NCBI GenBank assembly: GCA_017465405.1
Contig: JAFTWG010000014.1
Coordinates: forward strand, 1-64,000
Length of the DNA stretch: 64,000 nucleotides
From: Alphaproteobacteria bacterium
Lineage (GTDB): Bacteria > Pseudomonadota > Alphaproteobacteria > RF32 > CAG-239
Direction of reading: 5' to 3'
The notes beneath the pieces were generated by a model. That model was given only the letters and a program-made list of their open reading frames with translations. It was not told the DNA's origin and did no database searches. Shown here in pieces: positions 26,599 through 38,624 of the stretch (position 1 is the first letter of the stretch; each line of letters opens with the position of its first letter). A program made the position numbers and the translations under genes.

Positions 26599-27882
26599 TT
26601 AGATAATTTTCTTTTTTATCATATACCAAAGTAGTATCAGGGCGGGTAAAACCAATGACGTGGCAAACAGGAAAAAACATGGCCAAGTCATATGGCTTGC
26701 CATCCATCCGCTACTTGATGACAATATATCTCTGGTTAAACTCATTAAAGAAGAAAGCAAAGCATATTGAGTTGCCGTATATGCTACACTACACAAAGAT
26801 GATAGATATGCCACTAATGCGGTGGTAGCCATTCCTCCTGCCAAGCTGTCAGCGCAAATTGTTGCTCCCAACATATATATATTATTTCCGGCAAAAGCTT
26901 GAGCAACATAAACGAGATTAGTGACACCTTGTAATATTCCGGCAAGCATAAGACTGTATCGGACACCTTTTTTGCTTATTATAATACCACCAATCAAACC
27001 TCCGATTATGGTTGCAATCATGCCGTAAATTTTTGAGGCATATCCTATTTGTGTTTTGGTAAAACCCATATCATCATAAAAAACCGTTGTCATTGGTGCT
27101 TTATAATCATCACTCAAACGATATAATAAAATAAAAATAAGAATTAAGAGCCATTTATTATGCTTCATAAAATCAGTAAAAGGAGCAACGATAGAACGGC
27201 GTAAAAACCTTTTTAATCTAGGAAAAAAGGGAAGTTTGACCGCAGAAGGTTCAAAATATGACCTGTCTTTTTCCGGCTCTTTAGACAATAAAATAGTTAT
27301 AATTCCAACCCATGCACCGCAAGACATTATTGTATAAACCATATTCCAAGATAAATGTTCTGCCAAAAGTAAAGCAAAGGCTCCGGAAAATATCATTCCG
27401 ATTCGATAACCTAAAACAAATACTGCCGAACCTGCTCCTTGTTCATTGTCTTCAAAGCTGTCGATACGAAAAGAATCTACAACAATGTCTTGAGAAGCAG
27501 AACAAAAAACCACAGCCATTGCAAAAAAAGCGACTAATTTCCAATTTTCGGGAGATGGAGACATTTGAGCCATAATCAAAATTGATGAAGCCAAACAAAT
27601 TTGAGTAAATAAAGCCCATCCTCTTCTTCGACCTAATTTGTTAAAAAGCGGAAGTTTGATTCTGTCTATCAGGGGAGACCAAGCCCATTTAAAGCTATAT
27701 GGAGATTTTACCAAAGCAAAAGCCCCGATAATTCCATAAGCTAAACCGCTATCCTTTAACCATAAAGATAGGGTGCTCGATACCAAAAGAAAGGGAAAAC
27801 CACTTGAAAAACCAAGTCCCAACATTGTGAGCATTCTTCTGTCTTTGTATATTTGTAATGATTTTAACCACCGCATAATCAT
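26599..27882 (-). CDS. ampG: AmpG-like MFS permease
   Basis: The 427-residue protein has about twelve membrane helices and the AmpG-type start GLGFSSGFPFLLVSSTLSLW (about 20-39), with motif DRIKLPLFNKLGRRRGW and a long intracellular loop. AmpG imports cell-wall muropeptides for recycling. I place the start at ATG 27882, with GGGGGAAAAG upstream, rather than at an in-frame TTG at 27942. It lies downstream of hemW on the same strand. AmpG versus another muropeptide or sugar MFS carrier cannot be settled without a search. Confidence 0.78.
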   Translation of the reverse strand: MIMRWLKSLQIYKDRRMLTMLGLGFSSGFPFLLVSSTLSLWLKDSGLAYGIIGAFALVKSPYSFKWAWSPLIDRIKLPLFNKLGRRRGWALFTQICLASSILIMAQMSPSPENWKLVAFFAMAVVFCSASQDIVVDSFRIDSFEDNEQGAGSAVFVLGYRIGMIFSGAFALLLAEHLSWNMVYTIMSCGAWVGIITILLSKEPEKDRSYFEPSAVKLPFFPRLKRFLRRSIVAPFTDFMKHNKWLLILIFILLYRLSDDYKAPMTTVFYDDMGFTKTQIGYASKIYGMIATIIGGLIGGIIISKKGVRYSLMLAGILQGVTNLVYVAQAFAGNNIYMLGATICADSLAGGMATTALVAYLSSLCSVAYTATQYALLSSLMSLTRDILSSSSGWMASHMTWPCFFLFATSLVLPALILLWYMIKKKII

Positions 27883-27928
27883 ATCTTTTCCCCCGTTAGA
27901 AAAGATTAATACAGATAAGTTAATATTT

Positions 27929-29017
27929 TTATAAGCCGACAAGTTTATTTATAATATAATTCAAGACAAAATTACCTTTTTCCGTAACTTTAATGTTGTT
28001 TTTATTTTCAAAAATATATCCGTCTTTTTTCAAAATATTTAGTGCTTGTTTATCTATTATTTTATCTAAACCAACTCCGCAATTTTTCATAAAGAGGTCT
28101 TTGTTTATTCCTTTTGTTAGACGCAGTCCCATAATCAACAGTTCTTCAGCACGTTCTGTTTTGGTTATTATCTCCTGTTTACGGGGATAATATGTATTGT
28201 AAATGTCGTTTGTTATATGGATTCTCCCGATACCTCCGTTACCGATTCCCACATAATCAAAACCTTCCCAATAACCTAAATTGTGGTGACATTCAAAATT
28301 CTTTTGAGCATAATTTGAAACCTCGTAACGGTTGTAACAGAAAGATTTCATTACCTCATCGGATATTTTATATAATTCTTCTGCAATATCATCTTCTGCC
28401 GATTTGATGCCTTTTTGTGCAAAAAAGGTGTTTTCTTCAATGGTAAGCTGATATAAAGAAAGATGTTTTAACCCTAAATTGCAAGCATTTTGTAATTCTT
28501 CTTCCCACTCTTGCGGTTTTTGATTCGGCCGTGCATAAATTAAATCTATTGAATGATTATCAAAATTTTGCAAAACTGATTCTACAGATTTATATGCTTG
28601 AGCAAGGGTGTGAGTCCGACCTAAAAATTTCAAATCCTTTTCATTTAATGCTTGTACACCTAAAGACAGACGATTAATGCCGGCTTGTTTTAAATCGGCA
28701 AATAAATTTCCGTTGTCGGTATTAGGATTCGCTTCGAGAGAAATTTCAAGATTGTCTTTGCATTTCCATAAAGAAGACGTTTTATCAATTAGTTTTTCTA
28801 TATATTGAGGTTCTATTAACGATGGAGTACCACCGCCAAAGAATATGCTTTCTACCATATAATTATCATTGAGAGAGCGATAATATTCCAAGTCGGATAA
28901 ATAAGATGAAATAAATTCTTCTTGATTTATATCTTTTTTTACCCGACTGAAAAAATCACAATACGGACATTTGCTTTTACAAAAAGGCCAATGTATATAT
29001 ATTCCTAGACGTTGCAT
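27929..29017 (-). CDS. hemW: HemW-like radical SAM protein (heme chaperone)
   Basis: The 362 residues open with IHWPFCKSKCPYCDFFS, holding the CxxxCxxC 4Fe-4S cluster motif, then FFGGGTPSLI, SLEANPN and a RLSLGVQALNEKDLKFLGR stretch. A C-terminal HemN_C-like domain ends it. This shorter, N-extension-free form is HemW, a heme-binding chaperone, rather than oxygen-independent coproporphyrinogen oxidase. Its start overlaps the hslU stop by one base. Few other heme-synthesis genes are seen here. Confidence 0.9.
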   Translation of the reverse strand: MQRLGIYIHWPFCKSKCPYCDFFSRVKKDINQEEFISSYLSDLEYYRSLNDNYMVESIFFGGGTPSLIEPQYIEKLIDKTSSLWKCKDNLEISLEANPNTDNGNLFADLKQAGINRLSLGVQALNEKDLKFLGRTHTLAQAYKSVESVLQNFDNHSIDLIYARPNQKPQEWEEELQNACNLGLKHLSLYQLTIEENTFFAQKGIKSAEDDIAEELYKISDEVMKSFCYNRYEVSNYAQKNFECHHNLGYWEGFDYVGIGNGGIGRIHITNDIYNTYYPRKQEIITKTERAEELLIMGLRLTKGINKDLFMKNCGVGLDKIIDKQALNILKKDGYIFENKNNIKVTEKGNFVLNYIINKLVGL

Positions 29018-30333
29018 TAGAGAATAAACTTCGATAAATCGCTGATATGAGTAAATTTATTTAATTTTTCATCTACCATTTGCGGAGTTATAATAACTTT
29101 TTCTCCACTTCTGTCCGAAGCAGAATAACTTATATCTTCCAACAAAATCTCTAATACCGTATGCAAACGACGAGCTCCGATATTTTCTACATTTTCATTA
29201 ATTTGAACTGAAATATCTGCAATTCTGTCAATTGCTTCAGGAGAAAACTCAAGCTCAAAATTCTCGGTTTTTAATAAGGCTTGATATTGTTCTATCAAAT
29301 TTGCTTCCGGCTCTGTTAAAATGCGAACAAAGTCTTCGTGTTTAAGTGCTTGCAATTCAACCCTTATCGGCAATCTTCCTTGTAATTCAGGAAGTAAATC
29401 CGATGGTTTTGATAAATGAAAAGCTCCTGAACAAATAAATAAAATATGATTTGTTTTCACCATACCATGTTTGGTTGAAACGGTTGTTCCTTCAATTAAC
29501 GGTAACAAATCTCTTTGTACACCTTCTCTGGATACATCGCCACCTCTGCGGTCATCACGACCGCTGATTTTATCAATTTCATCAATAAAGACTATACCAT
29601 CATTTTCTACAGATTTTATTGCAGAAGAAACAATCTTTTCTTCGTCAATAAGTTTGTCGCATTCTTCTTGAATTACTACTTTTCGTGCATCAGCTACGGT
29701 CATTTTTTTTGTTTTATACTTATCGCCGAAAGATTTACCTAAAATATCACCCAAACTAATCATACCCATAGAAGCTCCCGGCATTCCGGGAATTTCCATT
29801 GTCGGCATGGTATTAGATTGAGAGTCGATAATGCTTATCTCAATTTCTTTTTCATCTAATTCGCCTTGTCTGAACATCTGGCGAAATTTTTGTTTTGTTT
29901 CATCACTTGCAGAAACACCTACTAAAGCTTCTAAAATTCTTTCTTCGGCAGATAAAGCGGCTTTTTCCTCGACAGCTTTTCGCATTTTGGTCTTATTTTG
30001 AGCAATAGCTATATCAACCAAATCACGAATAATCGATTCGACATCTCTTCCGACATAACCTATTTCGGTAAATTTTGTTGCTTCAACTTTAATAAAAGGA
30101 GCTTTTGCCAGTTTTGCTAAACGTCGAGATATTTCTGTTTTACCGACACCTGTTGGGCCGACCATTAATATATTTTTTGGTACAATTTCTTCACGCAACG
30201 ATTCGTCTACCTGCATACGACGCCATCTGTTTCGTAAAGCTATCGCTACCGCTTTTTTTGCTTCTTTTTGACCGATGATATATCTGTCTAATTCTGATAC
30301 AATTTCACGCGGACTAAAATTTGTGCTAGTCAT
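29017..30333 (-). CDS. hslU: ATP-dependent protease ATPase subunit HslU
   Basis: HslU unfolds substrates for HslV. The 438 residues have the start [22 protein letters not shown] (in parts: SPREIV and YIIGQ), Walker [17 protein letters not shown] (about 57), the I-domain insertion of about 130 residues, Walker [12 protein letters not shown] (about 250) and the AAA+ C-terminus ending in a hydrophobic tail (SKFIL) that docks into HslV. It overlaps hslV by 8 bases. Confidence 0.97.
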   Translation of the reverse strand: MTSTNFSPREIVSELDRYIIGQKEAKKAVAIALRNRWRRMQVDESLREEIVPKNILMVGPTGVGKTEISRRLAKLAKAPFIKVEATKFTEIGYVGRDVESIIRDLVDIAIAQNKTKMRKAVEEKAALSAEERILEALVGVSASDETKQKFRQMFRQGELDEKEIEISIIDSQSNTMPTMEIPGMPGASMGMISLGDILGKSFGDKYKTKKMTVADARKVVIQEECDKLIDEEKIVSSAIKSVENDGIVFIDEIDKISGRDDRRGGDVSREGVQRDLLPLIEGTTVSTKHGMVKTNHILFICSGAFHLSKPSDLLPELQGRLPIRVELQALKHEDFVRILTEPEANLIEQYQALLKTENFELEFSPEAIDRIADISVQINENVENIGARRLHTVLEILLEDISYSASDRSGEKVIITPQMVDEKLNKFTHISDLSKFIL

Positions 30334-30859
30334 CTTTTGATACCTTTTCTATAATTAAATTATGATTCGTATATACATCAATATCTCCGGCAATAGTCAT
30401 TGATTTGCGAGCAATATCTTCGAGACTCATTCCATCTACATCATACAAAGCTTTTGCGGCAGCCATGGCATAATTACCACCACTTCCGATTCCTATAATT
30501 CCATCATCGGGTTCCATAACCTCTCCGGTACCGGAAATTACTAAAGAAATATCTTTATCGGCTACAATCATAAAAGCTTGTAATTGTCGTAAATATTTAT
30601 CCATACGCCAATCTTTTGCCAATTCAACAGCAGCTCTTTTCAGCTGATAGGCATATTTTTCCAATTTTGCTTCAAGACGCTCAATCAATGTTATACCATC
30701 GGCAGCAGCTCCGGCAAAACCGGCAATGATTTTTCCGTTGCCTATACGACGAACTTTTATCGATTTTGATTTAAAAATAACAGCTTCGCCTAAAGTAGCT
30801 TGTCCATCACCGGCTAATACCACTTCTGAGCCTTTACGAATACATAAAATTGTGGTCAT
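30326..30859 (-). CDS. hslV: ATP-dependent protease peptidase subunit HslV
   Basis: The 177 residues begin [10 protein letters not shown]; removal of Met exposes the catalytic Thr. [37 protein letters not shown] and [17 protein letters not shown] are the usual HslV blocks with the Na+-binding and active-site residues. It forms the double-ring peptidase with HslU. It is the first gene of the hslV-hslU-hemW-ampG string. Confidence 0.97.
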   Translation of the reverse strand: MTTILCIRKGSEVVLAGDGQATLGEAVIFKSKSIKVRRIGNGKIIAGFAGAAADGITLIERLEAKLEKYAYQLKRAAVELAKDWRMDKYLRQLQAFMIVADKDISLVISGTGEVMEPDDGIIGIGSGGNYAMAAAKALYDVDGMSLEDIARKSMTIAGDIDVYTNHNLIIEKVSKDD

Positions 30860-30925
30860 TACATTGTCCTTTATAAATTAATTTAAACTATATGTAGGTA
30901 AAAAATATTGATATTGCAAGAGCTA

Positions 30926-31705
30926 TCAGGCTTTTGTTATTGCTATGTCAGTAAATAAGTTTGTTGCAACTTTTTGAGAGTGTTTATTAAATGAGCTTAC
31001 CTTAAATTCTCTCAAACCATTTCGACCTAAAAACGATTCTATTTCGGGGTGACGCTGTAAATAATCTTGCAACTTTTCTGCCATTAGTTCATCTTGTGAT
31101 ACAATATAAACACCGGGTAAGTATTTCCTGAAATATTCTTTTATTAAAGGGTAGTGAGTACACCCTAAAATGAGACTATCAACATTTTTAAAAGATCGAG
31201 AATATTCTTTTACAAATTCTTCAGCCAGTTCAAATTTATTATTTTCTATTGCAGGAACCAATTCTGGAGCTGCAATTTCGACAACATCTATGTCGGGATT
31301 AATTTTTTCCAATTCTTGCCGATAAATATGAGAACGAACTGTCGCAGATGTTGCAACTACGCCAACTCTTTTTATGCCGTTTTGTAATGACACTTCAACG
31401 GTAGGAATAACAACTCCCAGAACTTTTATGTCCGGTGCATATTGAGGGATAAAGCGTTGTTGAATATAACGCAAGGATATAGATGTTGCTGTATTGCAAG
31501 CGATTATTATAATTTTACATCCTTGGGATATCATATATCGCATAGCGGCTAAGCTATAACTTAAAATCTGTCCCGAAGTTTTTTCGCCATAAGGTAAATG
31601 AATCGAATCCCCATAATAAAAATAATCATATTCAGGCAGCTTTTCTATAAAAGCTTTAGTTATCACCAATCCGCCTAATCCTGAATCAAAAACACCTATT
31701 TTCAT
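30926..31705 (-). CDS. murI: Glutamate racemase
   Basis: MurI makes D-glutamate for peptidoglycan. The 259 residues show the catalytic pattern: GVFDSGLGGL (4-13, Asp/Ser), DSIHLPYGEK, the first catalytic Cys in IACNTATS (about 72) and the second in LILGCTHYPL (about 183). It is cytosolic and of normal size. The gene is separated by 66 bases from hslV and by 259 bases from gyrB. Confidence 0.95.
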   Translation of the reverse strand: MKIGVFDSGLGGLVITKAFIEKLPEYDYFYYGDSIHLPYGEKTSGQILSYSLAAMRYMISQGCKIIIIACNTATSISLRYIQQRFIPQYAPDIKVLGVVIPTVEVSLQNGIKRVGVVATSATVRSHIYRQELEKINPDIDVVEIAAPELVPAIENNKFELAEEFVKEYSRSFKNVDSLILGCTHYPLIKEYFRKYLPGVYIVSQDELMAEKLQDYLQRHPEIESFLGRNGLREFKVSSFNKHSQKVATNLFTDIAITKA

Positions 31706-31795
31706 ATTAGTCCCATATTATAAGCTTTTTGTACATATACCTATGCAGAGTTTATTCTTTTAATATAAAAAATTCCATTAATTTTTTTTAGATAC

Positions 31796-31824
31796 TTGCT
31801 TTATAATTAAATCTAATGTAAAAT
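31796..31824 (+). promoter_or_regulatory. Candidate promoter for the intergenic small RNA
   Basis: TTGCTT (31796-31801) and TAAAAT (31819-31824) are exactly 17 bases apart, pointing away from murI into a gap where no plus-strand gene follows. Confidence 0.45.
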
Positions 31825-31830
31825 TAACAC

Positions 31831-31920
31831 AGTTTTCTGCTATTTACAGTCTTGACCCCCCAATCAACTTATCGGCAGAAAACAAGCACTTTGATTTCTT
31901 GTCAAAGTGCTTTCCTTTTA
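31831..31920 (+). ncRNA. Candidate small RNA between murI and gyrB
   Basis: About 7 bases after the candidate promoter begins a stretch with two hairpins. GTTTTCTGC (31832-31840) pairs perfectly with GCAGAAAAC (31875-31883), enclosing a 34-base loop with six consecutive C (31855-31861 region, GACCCCCCAATC). Next, an 11-bp hairpin AAGCACTTTGA (31884-31894) with TCAAAGTGCTT (31902-31912) is followed by TTCCTTTTAT, a terminator form. There is no ORF. It looks like a roughly 90-nt sRNA with an accessible C-rich loop. The family is unknown. Confidence 0.45.
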
Positions 31921-31921
31921 T

Positions 31922-31955
31922 AAGAAAGCTCCGAATTTTATTTCGGAGCTTTCTT
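31922..31955. terminator. Strong hairpin after gyrB
   Basis: A 14-bp perfect stem, 31922-31935 with 31942-31955 (core GAAAGCTCCGAA), lies 9 bases beyond the gyrB stop. The following T-run on minus is weak, so it may act together with the adjoining hairpin at 31884-31912, which is followed by GTTTTC on minus. Confidence 0.65.
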
Positions 31956-31964
31956 GATTACTTG

Positions 31965-34460
<2,496 letters not shown>

Positions 34461-34534
34461 TTAGTTTGAAAGCATAGAAAAAACTCACAAAAATCCACTA
34501 TTTTGTGTATATTTTTTACATCTTTTATATTTTT

Positions 34535-37288
34535 TTAGTGAGCTTGCGACCAATTATCGCCAACACCGATATCTGCAATAAATTTAACATCATAGTCAAC
34601 AGCTTGCTCCATGACATTTTTTATCAGCTTACAAATGTCTTCAACTTCATTTTCAGGAACTTCGGCAACAATTTCATCATGAACTTGAAGTAACATTTTC
34701 GATTGTAAATTACTGTTATTCAGAATATTAAATAAATTATTCATTGCTCTTTTCATTATGTCGGCAGCCCCACCTTGTAACGGTGCATTCATTGCTGCTC
34801 TTTCTGCAAAAGCAACAATTCGTTTGTTTTTATCATTTATTCCTGAAACGGCGCATTTTCTGCCAAACGGAGTGACTACATAACCGTATTTATGGGCAAA
34901 TGCTATAGTCTTGTCCATGAAAGTTTTAATTTCGGGCATTTTTTCAAAATAAGCGTCTATATATTTTTTTGCTTCCGCAGGACTAACCCCTATTTGTTTT
35001 GCCAGCCCGTATTGTGATATTCCGTATATAACGCCGAAATTTATTGCTTTTGCATTTCTTCGTATGGTTGGAGTAACTTGTTCTTGAGATAAGCCAAAAA
35101 CTTTCATTGCTGTTGCGGTATGAATATCTATTCCTTCAGCAAAGGCTTCTTTTAGAGCTTTAACATCAGCTAAAACCGCCAACAACCTCAATTCAACTTG
35201 AGAGTAATCTGCGGAAATGAGTTTATAGCCTTGTTTTGCAACAAAACATTGGCGAATTTTTTGCCCATCATCACTACGAACAGGAATATTTTGTAAGTTA
35301 GGATTGTTTGATGATAAACGACCGGTATTAACATTTGCCTGATCGTAAGTTGTGTGTATTCGGTTGTTTTTATCAAGTTGTTGTAGGAGTGTGTCGGTAT
35401 AAGTGGTTTTTAGTTTATTAAGAGCTCTCCACTCCAAAATTTTTTCAGGGAGAGGATGCTCTTCTGCCATTTGTTCTAAAACATCTGCTCCGGTTTGGAA
35501 ATTTCCGCTGGAGTGTTTTTTTCCTTGCAGACCAAGCTTGTTGTATAAGATTTCTCCTAATTGTTTTGGTGAAGCTATATTAAATTCTTCGCCTGCAAGT
35601 TGATATACTTCGGTTTCGATAGAGTGAAGTCTTTGCTCTAAATATTTGCTAAATTCGGATAACTTCACGGAATTAACCATAACACCATTCTGCTCCATAT
35701 CAAACAAAGTAGCAACTAACGGTCGGTCAAAATGTTCATACACCGTTACCATATGTTCTGATAAAAGACGAGGACGCAAAATATTTAATATCCGAAAAAT
35801 AAAATCAGCTTGTTCACAAGCAAAAGAAGTCATAACATTTAAGTCGATATTTTCTATTGAGTTTTTTTGTTTTCCTACGCCGAAAATAACATCGGGATTT
35901 TGCATTTTTTTATCTAAGAAAAGTTCGGATAATTCTTTTAATCCGTGACTGTGATTCGTAGAATCAAGCACATATGATATTATTGCAATATCATCATAAG
36001 GAAAAATATTTATTTTTTCAGAAAACATATTACTGATAAAGTGCATATCTGATTTTATATTAATTCCTATTTTTAAAACAGAATTATCACGTAAAATCGG
36101 TAAAAGAGCTTTTCTTAAATCTTTGGGTTTCAATCCGTTTTGTTTTGTATAATTATTAACCGAGAATAAGTCAAAAGTACTTTCCGTATCTTTTTTATTA
36201 TCAATGGGAATGTATACAGCATTTCCATCTTCTGTTGCCAGAGCAATTCCTTTTACATCATCAAAAAACGGATTTGTTCCGTTTGCAAAACATTTTAAGG
36301 CTATTTTTTGATATTTATATGCTGTTTTAAGCCAGTTTTCCAAATCGACTAAATTTGATACTAAAGAATATTTTGTTTCGATTTCTTTCTTTTTAGGATA
36401 GGTGATATTACCTTTTTTTATACACTGTTCTTCCACCCATTTAGAAACTCGCAAACGCAAACTGTTAAAACCGTATTTATCAACAAAAGCTTCTGCATTC
36501 GATATATCAGGACAGTGAAAAGAATAATCTTCTATATCATGTTCAACAGGAACATCATTTTTTAAGGTTACAAGACGAAGAGATATTTTGGCATTTTCGA
36601 TATTTGCTAATAATGTTTCTCTGCGTTTGTTTTGTTTTATTTCGCCGGCATGATTTAAAACTTCTTCCAAAGAACCGTAAGTATTCACCAATTCTGCCGC
36701 TGTTTTCGGTCCTATACCGGGAACTCCCGGGACATTATCCGTGCTGTCGCCCGACAATGCTTGAACATCTGGAACTTTCTCGGGATATACGCCAAATTTT
36801 TCTTTAACATCTTCGGGAGTAAAAAATTTATCTTTCATCGGATCATAAAAACTTACTCCGGGGCGTATAAGCTGCATTAAGTCTTTATCGGCAGACACTA
36901 TTATTACTTCCATACCTTTACTCAAAGCTTTGGAAGTATATGTAGCTATCAAATCATCGGCTTCAAAACCTTCAATTTCCAGTTGGTTTAATCTTAAAGC
37001 ATTTACAGCTTCTCTTATAATCGGAAATTGAGGAATTAAATCTTCGGGAATATCTTTACGGGTAGCTTTATAATCCGGAAAAAAATCATTACGGAAGTTT
37101 TGTCGTTTCGCATCAAATAATACCAAATTATAGTCACAATCTATTTTGTTTGTAAGTTTTAAGAACATATTTGTAAAACCATATACGGCATTTACCGGTA
37201 CTCCGCTCGGAGATGTCATCGGCGGTAATCCGTAAAAAGCTCTAAAAATATATCCCGAACCGTCAACTAAACAGATTTTTTTTGGCAT
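34535..37288 (-). CDS. polA: DNA polymerase I with degenerate proofreading site
   Basis: The 917 residues have an intact 5' nuclease domain (DGSGYIFRAFYG, EADDLIATY, SGDSTDNVPGVPGIGPKTAA) and an intact polymerase: motif A DYSQVELR, motif B RRNAKAINFGVIYG and motif C QVHDEI. The middle 3'-5' exonuclease fold is present, but its catalytic acids are mostly gone: where E. coli has FDTET there is LKCFA (K332, F334), Q493 stands for D501, and only D414 is kept. The enzyme should fill gaps and remove primers without proofreading. Confidence 0.95.
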   Translation of the reverse strand: MPKKICLVDGSGYIFRAFYGLPPMTSPSGVPVNAVYGFTNMFLKLTNKIDCDYNLVLFDAKRQNFRNDFFPDYKATRKDIPEDLIPQFPIIREAVNALRLNQLEIEGFEADDLIATYTSKALSKGMEVIIVSADKDLMQLIRPGVSFYDPMKDKFFTPEDVKEKFGVYPEKVPDVQALSGDSTDNVPGVPGIGPKTAAELVNTYGSLEEVLNHAGEIKQNKRRETLLANIENAKISLRLVTLKNDVPVEHDIEDYSFHCPDISNAEAFVDKYGFNSLRLRVSKWVEEQCIKKGNITYPKKKEIETKYSLVSNLVDLENWLKTAYKYQKIALKCFANGTNPFFDDVKGIALATEDGNAVYIPIDNKKDTESTFDLFSVNNYTKQNGLKPKDLRKALLPILRDNSVLKIGINIKSDMHFISNMFSEKINIFPYDDIAIISYVLDSTNHSHGLKELSELFLDKKMQNPDVIFGVGKQKNSIENIDLNVMTSFACEQADFIFRILNILRPRLLSEHMVTVYEHFDRPLVATLFDMEQNGVMVNSVKLSEFSKYLEQRLHSIETEVYQLAGEEFNIASPKQLGEILYNKLGLQGKKHSSGNFQTGADVLEQMAEEHPLPEKILEWRALNKLKTTYTDTLLQQLDKNNRIHTTYDQANVNTGRLSSNNPNLQNIPVRSDDGQKIRQCFVAKQGYKLISADYSQVELRLLAVLADVKALKEAFAEGIDIHTATAMKVFGLSQEQVTPTIRRNAKAINFGVIYGISQYGLAKQIGVSPAEAKKYIDAYFEKMPEIKTFMDKTIAFAHKYGYVVTPFGRKCAVSGINDKNKRIVAFAERAAMNAPLQGGAADIMKRAMNNLFNILNNSNLQSKMLLQVHDEIVAEVPENEVEDICKLIKNVMEQAVDYDVKFIADIGVGDNWSQAH

Positions 37289-37360
37289 TTTTATATTCTC
37301 CGTATTTATCTGCTATGAATATAATCAACAATGAACTTTTAGCCAAGAATTAACTGTATT

Positions 37361-37723
37361 TTATTCCCATATACGCCACGCATCGGAAATATGTTTGAAG
37401 GAGAATATTGATTTCACCAAAAAGGCATCAAACCGTATATCTCGGTCAATATATTGCGGATTATTTTTGATAAAGTTTTCGGCAGCTTTCCAAATCCTTT
37501 TTTGCTGATGTTCTTTTATAGCGTAAGCCGCCTCTTCAAAGCTTTTTCTTTTTTTTACTTCAACAAAAACCAACAGATTCTTTTTTGTAACAATTAAATC
37601 TATTTCACCGGCACCGGTTCCTCGTCCGGTAATAAAGTTGCGTTTTACCACCGCAAAACCATGTAGTCTAAAATACCAAACAGCGATGGTTTCCGCTATT
37701 TTTCCGGTGTTATTGTATTTCAT
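37361..37723 (-). CDS. yraN: YraN/UPF0102-family nuclease-like protein
   Basis: The 120 residues match the UPF0102 (YraN) family: GKIAETIAVWYFRLHGF, then the restriction-endonuclease-like core GAGEIDLIVTKKNLLVFVEVKKR with the D-ExK type acidic pair and Lys. Its cellular role is not established. It overlaps rsmI by 14 bases, the common rsmI-yraN arrangement. Confidence 0.88.
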   Translation of the reverse strand: MKYNNTGKIAETIAVWYFRLHGFAVVKRNFITGRGTGAGEIDLIVTKKNLLVFVEVKKRKSFEEAAYAIKEHQQKRIWKAAENFIKNNPQYIDRDIRFDAFLVKSIFSFKHISDAWRIWE

Positions 37724-38552
37724 CTTTTATTTTTATCGCCAAACGATAAACCTCGTTTTTGTTAAGTTTATATTCTTGCACAATTTCTTTTACTGCCGTT
37801 TTAAGAGGGAATTTTATCAGTTTTTCTCTTAGTAACGCTTCTAAATCAATATCATCATAATTATCTTCCGTTGGCGGAGCTACCATAAATACTATCTCTC
37901 CTTTTGGGGGATTGTTTTCAAAATGAGATATAACATCTTTAGGCATTCCCGTATGACATTCTTCATAAAGTTTTGTAATTTCTCTGGCTATTGCAAATTC
38001 TCTGTTCTTAAATATTCCGGCGGCAACCGAAAGTGTTTTTAATAATCTCGGAGCAGTTTCATAAAAAACGAGGGTAGTATTAATCGGAGCTAATTCTTTG
38101 AATAAATCTTCTCGAGCCTTATCTTTATTGGGAATAAATCCGGCAAACATAAAACGATTAGTAGGTAATCCGGACATTTGTAATGCACAAATTATAGCAC
38201 AACATCCGGGAACAACAAAAAAAGGAACCTTTTGTTCGTGACATAATCTGATTAGCTTATAACCGGGGTCGGAAATCAGCGGGGAGCCGGCATCACTGAC
38301 TTGGACAACCAATAGATTATCGTTTACAATCATATCAATAATTTCTTGAGCTTTTTCTTGCTCGTTATGATCATGTAGCGGAATAAATTTCTTTGTTCCT
38401 AAACTGATATTGAGCAAATTTAACAATTTTTTTGTTACTCTTGTATCTTCGCAGGCAATAACATCTGCGCTATTCAAAAGTTCTTTTGCACGCTCGGATA
38501 TATCAGCAATATTTCCTATCGGAGTAGCAACTATATATAGCCCTTTTTTCAT
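37710..38552 (-). CDS. rsmI: 16S rRNA (cytidine-2'-O)-methyltransferase RsmI
   Basis: RsmI 2'-O-methylates C1402 of 16S rRNA. The 280 residues show the tetrapyrrole-methylase fold: GLYIVATPIGNIADISERA (4-22), VIACEDTRVTKKLL, VVQVSDAGSPLISDPGYKLIR and PGCCAIICALQMSGLP. Length is normal. It is divergent from the LpoA-like lipoprotein gene, as in many alphaproteobacteria. Confidence 0.95.
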   Translation of the reverse strand: MKKGLYIVATPIGNIADISERAKELLNSADVIACEDTRVTKKLLNLLNISLGTKKFIPLHDHNEQEKAQEIIDMIVNDNLLVVQVSDAGSPLISDPGYKLIRLCHEQKVPFFVVPGCCAIICALQMSGLPTNRFMFAGFIPNKDKAREDLFKELAPINTTLVFYETAPRLLKTLSVAAGIFKNREFAIAREITKLYEECHTGMPKDVISHFENNPPKGEIVFMVAPPTEDNYDDIDLEALLREKLIKFPLKTAVKEIVQEYKLNKNEVYRLAIKIKDEIQ

Positions 38553-38624
38553 TTTCTTTTGCTTTACAATATACGTTTTTTAAACTAAATTACCGAATGT
38601 AATTGTTTTATATTTTAGGAAAAA

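Noticed and set aside
27883..27942. Longer N-terminus of the AmpG-like protein from TTG 27942
   Set aside because: It overlaps hemW, lacks a ribosome-binding site and adds residues before the conserved start; ATG 27882 has a strong site.
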